Below, piece by piece: positions 58,495-64,000 of a DNA stretch of 64,000 nucleotides; positions within the stretch are counted from its first letter, which is position 1, and each line of letters begins with the position of its first letter. The notes below the pieces were generated by a model. That model had not been told where the DNA came from. It worked only from the letters and a program-made list of their open reading frames with translations, and did no database searches. Source of the stretch: Paenibacillus_S vulneris (lineage in GTDB: Bacteria > Bacillota > Bacilli > Paenibacillales > NBRC-103111); contig NZ_BAABJG010000003.1 of the NCBI RefSeq assembly GCF_039543185.1, positions 310,001 through 374,000 of the forward strand, written 5' to 3'. The translations under genes were made by a program, and so were the position numbers.

Positions 58495-59421
58495 TCAGCC
58501 CAACATATTAGACCTTGTAATGGAACCGCGAAGCTCCTGAACATCCAGCATCGGCGGACGTCCGTACATACGAGCATACTCCCGGCTGAACTGGGACGGG
58601 CTCTCGTAGCCTACGCGGAAGGCTGCATCGGAAGCCTGCAAGGTTTCCGTCAGCATGAGGCGCCGGGCTTCCTGCAAACGGACCGTTTTCTGGTATTGCA
58701 GCGGACTCATCGCCGTGACGAGCTTGAAATGCTTATGAAACGCCGACGTGCTCATATTTACGGATTTTGCAAGCTGCTCGACCAAGAGCGGGCGATCGTA
58801 TTCCCGGTTAATCAACTGAATCGCTTGAGCAATACTGTGAGAATGGCTGCCGATAATCGCGAATTGGCGGAGAAGGTCGCCTTGTTCGCCTTGAAGCACC
58901 CGGTACACAATTTCCCGGATGATGAGCGGCGCCAGAATCGGGACGTCCTCGGGATCGTTTAGCAGCTGCATGAGCCGCAAGATGGCATCGAGTAATGCAG
59001 TTGATGTTTGATTCACGGTGATGCCGCGCGAGGCTTCAGCAGGGACGTTGGCGGGTTGGTTCGTCTCTTTCACGATATCCAGAATGACGTCGGCGTCGAA
59101 GCTCAGCTTCAAGCTCAGATACGGGACCTCGGGCGAAGCTTCGATAATTCTCCCGATAATCGGCAGCTCGACGGAAGTGACCAGATATGTCGATGGATCA
59201 TACCGGTAAGTCTCATCGGCTAATGAGGCTGTCTTCGCCCCTTGCGCCACGACGCATATGGATGGCTTATATATGGATTCCAGCGGTTCTGACAACTGTG
59301 TGGCATGCATCAGCGACAAAGAAGGCACAGACGTCCGATGTATGCCGCTAGACGGAGCATGACGGCGGATCAAGAGCGCCAATTGCTGCAAGGCCAGCTC
59401 CTTGCGCAGGGATTCATCCAT
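58495..59421 (-). CDS. AraC family regulator (AraC_N type)
   Basis: A 308-residue regulator. The N-terminal part (PSLSLMHATQLSEPLESIYKPSICVVAQGAK ... YRYDPSTYLVTSVELPIIG) is the AraC_N cupin domain found in many oxidoreductase-linked regulators; the C-terminus has two helix-turn-helix motifs (LLVEQLAKSVNMSTSAFHKHFK; ASDAAFRVGYESPSQFSREY). It is divergent from an SDR gene across 188 bases, the usual layout where this AraC subgroup controls an aldo-keto reductase or SDR. Confidence 0.9.
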   Translation of the reverse strand: MDESLRKELALQQLALLIRRHAPSSGIHRTSVPSLSLMHATQLSEPLESIYKPSICVVAQGAKTASLADETYRYDPSTYLVTSVELPIIGRIIEASPEVPYLSLKLSFDADVILDIVKETNQPANVPAEASRGITVNQTSTALLDAILRLMQLLNDPEDVPILAPLIIREIVYRVLQGEQGDLLRQFAIIGSHSHSIAQAIQLINREYDRPLLVEQLAKSVNMSTSAFHKHFKLVTAMSPLQYQKTVRLQEARRLMLTETLQASDAAFRVGYESPSQFSREYARMYGRPPMLDVQELRGSITRSNMLG

Positions 59422-59609
59422 GGTTGTAAGTTCCTTTCCAAAAGGGATTTATGTTTATTTACATCATAACGGGATAAAAGAGAAATAGGCAAGGATTGAA
59501 TAGGGATGTTCTAACGGGGGAAAACAAATATTCCCTATAATAAGCTTACAAGGTCGAACACGGCGTAAAACCGAACGGCCGCAATGAAAAAATAAAGGAG
59601 AGAATGAAA

Positions 59610-60347
59610 ATGAATTTGAATGGAAAAGTAGCTATCGTCACTGGGGCATCACGGGGTATCGGGCGTCAGGTCGCCATCCAATTGGCACGATCCGGAGCGA
59701 AGGTGGTTGTCAATTATACCTCGAATCAAGAAAAAGCGAATGAGGTTGTAAAGACGATTGAGCAATCCGGCGGTGAAGCGGCCGCGATCCGTGCCGATGT
59801 AAGTAAAGTGAAAGAAGTGGAAAGCCTCTTCTTGGAAACGATCGAGCGATTTGGACGATTGGACATATTGGTCAATAATGCCGGCATCATGGAACGTATG
59901 CCTATCTCCGATGTGACGGAGGAAATGTTTGATCAAAATTTTGCGGTCAACGTAAAAGGCACTTATTTTGCTTGCCAGCAAGCCATGAAGCATATGGCAA
60001 AGGGCGGCACGATCATCAACTTCTCGACCTCTGTAGCTGGCGCTATGCTTCCAGAGTACAGCGTCTACGCTGCAACGAAAGGTGCGGTTGAACAGTTGAC
60101 CCGTCAATTGGCCAAGGAATTCGGCCCCAAAGATATCGTCATCAATTGCATTGCGCCCGGGCAAGTAGCAACCGAGTTGTTCTTGAACGGCAAATCGCCG
60201 GAGCTGGTTGATTCGTACCGCCGAATGAATGCGTTCGGACGGCTTGGAGAGCCCGAGGACATTGCCAACGCGGTCGAACTGCTTGTCAGCGACAAGGCTC
60301 GCTGGATTACAGGACAGACGATTCGTTCAAACGGCGGGTTCAATTAA
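59610..60347 (+). CDS. SDR oxidoreductase (3-oxoacyl-reductase-like)
   Basis: A 245-residue classical SDR. TGASRGIG, NNAG (ILVNNAGIMERM), the catalytic Ser in FSTSVAGAM and YAATKGAV, and the end GQTIRSNGGFN are all canonical; FabG-like proteins share this pattern, but this one is outside any fatty-acid operon and is more likely a detoxifying or secondary reductase. AAAGGAG is 9 bases from ATG 59610 and only 3 from ATG 59604, hence the choice. It is the likely target of the divergent AraC regulator. Confidence 0.9.
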   Translation: MNLNGKVAIVTGASRGIGRQVAIQLARSGAKVVVNYTSNQEKANEVVKTIEQSGGEAAAIRADVSKVKEVESLFLETIERFGRLDILVNNAGIMERMPISDVTEEMFDQNFAVNVKGTYFACQQAMKHMAKGGTIINFSTSVAGAMLPEYSVYAATKGAVEQLTRQLAKEFGPKDIVINCIAPGQVATELFLNGKSPELVDSYRRMNAFGRLGEPEDIANAVELLVSDKARWITGQTIRSNGGFN

Positions 60348-60366
60348 ATCTATGAAAAAGCAAACA

Positions 60367-60402
60367 ACGGGAGCTTGCCAAACGGCTTGCTCCCGTATTT
60401 TT
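60367..60402 (+). terminator. Terminator after SDR gene
   Basis: ACGGGAGC and GCTCCCGT form a perfect 8-bp stem with inner GCC/GGC pairing, followed by ATTTTTT. Confidence 0.85.
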
Positions 60403-60482
60403 TGGTGCGTCTATTGGGACCGAGACCTATGGGATACTATACTAGCAATGCGAACCATCACATCCCGTTATCGCCGCCAGGT

Positions 60483-62018
60483 CTAATAATCTCTAACCGC
60501 GTCGAAGGCGGCATAAAGCTCCTCCATATCAACACTCACCCCGGCCATTGCCAGCCTGCCGGCTGCCGAATTCAACAGCTCTGATAATACTGCGTATATT
60601 TCTTCCCTTTCTACGGTTTCGATAAAGCCCTGACGGCGGTCCATTCGATTAAAGGCCTCCGCATATTGTCGGACGATGGCATTCAATTGGGCTTGTACTT
60701 CCGAAGCCTCGGATTCATCAAGAGCCCGGCGGATCAAAGCATGAATCTCGGCCGATGTCTTTTTGTACAAAGCGGCTGCTTTTTTGGCAATCGCCGATGT
60801 GATATGTTCGCGGCCGTCCCAATCCCGAAACGGGTTATCCAAATTCTCAGCCAGCCACTCCGGTTTGCGCGGCTTCGTAATGGAGAGATCCAATCCGTTA
60901 GCGACCTCTTTTTTGAAGCGGGCTTTTATGGACTTGGCTGCATCTGCAGGTAAGCTCGACATCCAGAGCCATGTCAATTGAGGAAGCTGCTCCGGATGAG
61001 GAAACTCCTCCGGCGTAAATCCGAACAGGTCGGAGGTGCTGAAGGTTTTCAGCTTGGGCAGAGCGGCTATGCTGCCTATATTGGCTATGACCCCTGGCTT
61101 GCCCCATAGACGGAGCTCCTGAAGCATGGGATAGCTTTGAATGACAGGAAGCAGGTCCAATTCGGTAATACCCGTAAGATGCAACCCCTTCAATCGATCC
61201 AGTCCGCAATGAAGCGGAGGCTTAGAAGTGAATGAAGCATGAATCCATCTTCCTTGGTCCTCGGCTATGATCTGCAGTTTGGGCGATATCGGTCCCCATA
61301 GAGATAGTGTGGACAGCTCCGGGTTTAGAACCAATCTTTCGAGTCCTCCTGCGTAGACGGATAGCCGCTGCAGGTGCGTATCACGCAAATCGAGAGAGGT
61401 ACAGCCATGTTCTCCCAATTGGAGCTCTATAACAAAAGGATGATGTCTTAAATAAGGGAGCAGCCCATCATAAAGGCGGCTGGCTTGAATTTGGGTCAGA
61501 CAAGGGAGCTTGCTAAGCTCGCTCATGTCCGTCAAGTTATCAAGAATGGATTCATGGATTCTGCTGGTGGAACGCCGGACTTGATGACCTTCCAACTCCA
61601 CTATGGTATCATCCCGGGACGCAGCTTTAAATTGCTCTCGAAGCAGTTCCGGGATTTGCTCCCATTGGCGCTGCCGATAAACGCTTCCACCCGTAGACCA
61701 ACCGCTGTAGCTGTTCGTTTCTTCCGTAATCAATGGAGGAATAGTTCCTGCGAAAAGGTAATTTTTCGGTACGTTGGCATCTACATAGCTATGATCCAGA
61801 CGGTTGTCCCAAAACAAATAATTGCAGCGAAGCGGCCGCATCGCTTGAAGCTCGGTTTCGCTCGGCAGGCTTTCCCCGGTCCAATCAAGCTCTACTATGG
61901 ATATAAGCCCATGGGAACGGCTGGATGAGCTTTCTTGAAGCCCGGTGACCTGACATGCGGCATATTGCTGAAGCTTATCGACATAGACGCAATAGATGTC
62001 GCCTATATTAGGTTTCAT
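60483..62018 (-). CDS. Large cytoplasmic protein with leucine-rich-repeat-like region
   Basis: A 511-residue protein without signal or membrane helix. The first 80 residues (MKPNIGDIYCVYVDKLQQYA onwards) faintly resemble Imm26-type immunity domains. Residues about 170-350 contain irregular LRR-like units: CTSLDLRDTHLQRLSVYAG, LERLVLNPELSTLSLWG, LKGLHLTGITELDLL, LQELRLWGKPGVIANIG, LPKLKTFSTSD. The C-terminal 120 residues (HITSAIAKKAAALYKKTSAE...) are helical. Similar Paenibacillus proteins are sometimes annotated 'gliding motility protein', which I regard as unreliable. Function unknown. Confidence 0.65.
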   Translation of the reverse strand: MKPNIGDIYCVYVDKLQQYAACQVTGLQESSSSRSHGLISIVELDWTGESLPSETELQAMRPLRCNYLFWDNRLDHSYVDANVPKNYLFAGTIPPLITEETNSYSGWSTGGSVYRQRQWEQIPELLREQFKAASRDDTIVELEGHQVRRSTSRIHESILDNLTDMSELSKLPCLTQIQASRLYDGLLPYLRHHPFVIELQLGEHGCTSLDLRDTHLQRLSVYAGGLERLVLNPELSTLSLWGPISPKLQIIAEDQGRWIHASFTSKPPLHCGLDRLKGLHLTGITELDLLPVIQSYPMLQELRLWGKPGVIANIGSIAALPKLKTFSTSDLFGFTPEEFPHPEQLPQLTWLWMSSLPADAAKSIKARFKKEVANGLDLSITKPRKPEWLAENLDNPFRDWDGREHITSAIAKKAAALYKKTSAEIHALIRRALDESEASEVQAQLNAIVRQYAEAFNRMDRRQGFIETVEREEIYAVLSELLNSAAGRLAMAGVSVDMEELYAAFDAVRDY

Positions 62019-62163
62019 GAGGAGTGCTCCTTTCCGGTCGCGAAGGGTAGGTTATTGGATAAGTATACCAAATCCCCGCAGAGTCTAGCATCCTGAAATC
62101 GGCAATACCCGGTACGGTATCTACTGTATCACTAGAGTTAAGTTCTATTATTGGGAACAAATA

Positions 62164-62194
62164 AAGCTGGCTCACCCTAGGTGTGAACCAGCTT
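62164..62194 (-). terminator. Terminator of the GH42 gene
   Basis: On the minus strand AAGCTGGTTCACACC and GGTGAGCCAGCTT form a long stem with loop TAG, followed by TATTTGTT. It lies 18 bases beyond the GH42 stop. Confidence 0.75.
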
Positions 62195-62211
62195 TTGCAT
62201 GTCATGTAAAA

Positions 62212-64000
62212 TTATTGCCGGGAAAATTGTACAATCCGATATTCGAAAGCTCCCAGTTCCAGCGTACCCGGCTGGATGATTTCCTGTGTCAACGCATCTG
62301 TAGCTTGTACAGGAATAGTAACCGTTCCTCCATCACCATTCATATTGACAACGACCCACAGATCGTGAGTGTCCGTATGTCTCGGAGCCACAATGGTGCC
62401 AGGGGTCACATCGGTTCTCAGCGTGACGCCGGCTTCTGCCGCATAGTGATCGATAAGCTTGCGCAGCAGAAGGTCGCCTTCCTCCCCTGTCGGCATGGAG
62501 CCGAGCATAACGATTCTGCCTTTGCCGCAGCGGTGCTCGGTAATAAAGGCTTTGCCCGGTGTCAGCCCTTGCTCCAGAAGGCCTACGGCGCTAGCGCCCT
62601 TCGGTTCGAATACCGAGCTCCACATGCTCAGCGGTGCGGACACGCCGAAGGCGCTGCCGAGCGTCGTGGTGCCTTCCATCGGATACGTAAACAGTGTCTC
62701 CACTCCTGCCAATTGCTCCAGCTCCAGGCTCAGCGCAGCATCGGTATGTACCGTGTGGTTTTCGGTTCTACCTCCTGTCAGCGGTCCGATAACCCAGATG
62801 CCGCCGCGCTCCACAAGCGCCTTGGCACGTTCCCTGTAGTCCGACGAGACATAATGGAGGAACGGAGTGAAGAGCAGCTTGTAGCCGTCGAGGTCGGCTC
62901 CTTCCGGGGTCAGATCACGGTGGATTCCCATGTCAACGAAACGCTCGTAGAACGAAGTCACCAAACCGCGATGGTTCAGCTTGCGGTGAGGCTCCGTCTT
63001 GAGGAACGCTTTGGAACGGTCTGAATACGTGATTGCAACCTCGGCTTGGGTAGGGCGCGATGCAACTATGACAGGCTCAATCCGCTTGCGGGCCTGCTCC
63101 ACCTCCAATACGCTCTGGTAGCCTACCGTCGGCTTGCCCCAGGCGCTAATGACCGAGCCGTGAGGCTGCTCGCAGCCTGCCCGCTGCTGGCGCCACAGCC
63201 AGTAGCAGAAGGCCTCCGCGCCAAGCGCATAAGCGGCCACCGCTTCAGAACGCAAGTAGCCGTTCGGATGGGGCTTGGCATAGCTTTCCAGAGAAGCGCT
63301 GAACGAGGTGCTCGTTTCCATAATCCAGAAATCTTTGCCCTGCTTGAAGTTGCGGAACAGATCGCAGTTGATCAAATACCCGGGCATATTATCGAAATTT
63401 GCATACGTATCGAACGAGGCAAAATCCAGATTTTTAAACAGACGCTCGTTATCTACATGAAAGGCTACACTGCTGTTATGAGTGATAGGCGCTTTCGAAT
63501 AGTTGCGGATAATGGCCGCCTGCTCGTCCGAAAACTCAGCGATTTTTTCGTAGGAGAACAGCTGATACATCGTTCTTAAGGAAGAATTGTGCAGAAAAGG
63601 CGCGGCTCCGGGCTGCGGCACCTGATCGAAGCGGTGATAATATTCGCTCCAAATGTCCGTACCCCAAGCCTCATTCAGCCTCTCGACCGTGCCATAACGG
63701 TCCTGGAGCCATTGATGCCACAAGTCTTTGCAGGTTTCACACATACATTCGGCTACATGAGCCTTGAACTCGTTATCGATCTGCCAGCCGATGACTCCCG
63801 GTAGCGGGCCAATCGCTTTGGCGATATGCTCCGTGATGATGGCCGCTCTTTTTCTGAAATAAGCGTTGTTGGTGCAAGCATGCTGTCTGGAGCCATGGCC
63901 CATCACCGTGCCGTTCTCATCGACATACATCCGCTCCGGATGCCCGTGGGTGAACCAAATCGGCGGCGTCGGAGTCGGGGTGCACATGACAGTTTGAATG
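62212..64000 (-). CDS. Beta-galactosidase, GH42 family, 5' truncated
   Basis: The frame stays open past the right edge (IQTVMCTPTPTPPIWFTHGHPE), so the true start lies beyond 64000; the ATG at 63987 is internal. 596 residues are visible of about 675 expected. The acid/base Glu is in GWQIDNEFKAH, the nucleophile Glu in WIMETSTSF, and the zinc-cluster cysteines in HVAECMCETCKDLWHQWL. After the barrel come the glutamine-amidotransferase-like trimerisation domain (about 385-535) and the small C-terminal beta domain. No signal peptide can be judged. It cleaves beta-galactosides, probably from plant cell-wall fragments. Confidence 0.93.
   Translation of the reverse strand, partial: IQTVMCTPTPTPPIWFTHGHPERMYVDENGTVMGHGSRQHACTNNAYFRKRAAIITEHIAKAIGPLPGVIGWQIDNEFKAHVAECMCETCKDLWHQWLQDRYGTVERLNEAWGTDIWSEYYHRFDQVPQPGAAPFLHNSSLRTMYQLFSYEKIAEFSDEQAAIIRNYSKAPITHNSSVAFHVDNERLFKNLDFASFDTYANFDNMPGYLINCDLFRNFKQGKDFWIMETSTSFSASLESYAKPHPNGYLRSEAVAAYALGAEAFCYWLWRQQRAGCEQPHGSVISAWGKPTVGYQSVLEVEQARKRIEPVIVASRPTQAEVAITYSDRSKAFLKTEPHRKLNHRGLVTSFYERFVDMGIHRDLTPEGADLDGYKLLFTPFLHYVSSDYRERAKALVERGGIWVIGPLTGGRTENHTVHTDAALSLELEQLAGVETLFTYPMEGTTTLGSAFGVSAPLSMWSSVFEPKGASAVGLLEQGLTPGKAFITEHRCGKGRIVMLGSMPTGEEGDLLLRKLIDHYAAEAGVTLRTDVTPGTIVAPRHTDTHDLWVVVNMNGDGGTVTIPVQATDALTQEIIQPGTLELGAFEYRIVQFSRQ

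Noticed and set aside
58233..58577. Minus-strand frame with FEWREVKGGNNNPDDSQQKE
   Set aside because: It looks somewhat protein-like but starts inside the AraC gene in another frame and has no start signal; perhaps a remnant, too weak to annotate.
1..64000. CRISPR arrays, prophage or intact insertion sequences
   Set aside because: No regularly spaced repeats, phage structural genes or transposase genes were found on reading both strands.

Overview
The window looks like a chromosomal segment of a Paenibacillus-type Firmicute. The signs are strong AGGAGG-type ribosome binding sites with ATG/GTG/TTG starts, a T-box controlled tyrS, YesM/YesN-type two-component systems beside sugar ABC importers, a CwlJ spore-cortex hydrolase, PaiA/PaiB and many short-chain dehydrogenases. 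Species cannot be fixed from the sequence alone. There are no rRNA or tRNA genes, CRISPR arrays, prophages or intact insertion sequences that I can see. Both edges cut genes: a P-loop kinase-like gene on the left and a GH42 beta-galactosidase on the right.

Layout. 1-2250: end of a FlaR-like kinase gene, then promoter, T-box leader and tyrS. 2389-13100: carbohydrate cluster 1, with two MalF/MalG-type permeases, a lipoprotein binding protein, a YesM/YesN system, an AraC regulator, a GH2 beta-glucuronidase-like enzyme and a sugar isomerase/epimerase. 13420-24170: small regulator/enzyme modules: a TetR-controlled SDR, DUF1801-ArsR-AHSA1, THEP1 NTPase with a phospholipase C-like protein, VOC, ADP-ribosylglycohydrolase, a MerR regulon with an old yellow enzyme and an SDR, and an orphan MreC. 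24270-31784: carbohydrate cluster 2, LacI-regulated, for fructan or sucrose-type sugars (LplB/LplC-type permeases, binding protein, GH32, ROK fructokinase). 31785-33204: gene-poor decaying DNA with remnants of a second THEP1 gene and of a HAD phosphatase. 33205-45301: two SDRs with TetR, an APH-like kinase, YczE-like membrane protein, MarR-PaiA-PaiB, CwlJ, and a lantibiotic-resistance-type module (ABC transporter, YxeA-like protein, two-component system). 45534-46917: Rrf2 regulator and nitroreductase. 47084-55985: anaerobic fermentation block. 56235-64000: SH3-like lipoprotein, a frameshifted DUF3953 gene, unknown proteins, AraC/SDR pair, an LRR protein and GH42.

The strongest system-level signal is the fermentation block. 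Three near-perfect TGTGA-N6-TCAC(A/T) sites, each at the same distance (29.5 bp from site centre) from a -10-like hexamer, precede (i) hemerythrin-formate channel, (ii) a short transcript with tiny ORFs and (iii) DoxX-hemerythrin-adhE-pflB-pflA. This reads as a Crp/Fnr-type class II regulon that makes mixed-acid fermentation enzymes together with two paralogous hemerythrin proteins and a DoxX membrane protein, plausibly to buffer oxygen around the oxygen-sensitive glycyl-radical enzyme. A second clear local regulon is the MerR circuit at 20169-23107: three promoters, all with 19-bp spacers and related dyads, drive the merR gene, the OYE gene and the SDR gene. TetR and Rrf2 circuits with visible operators are also present.
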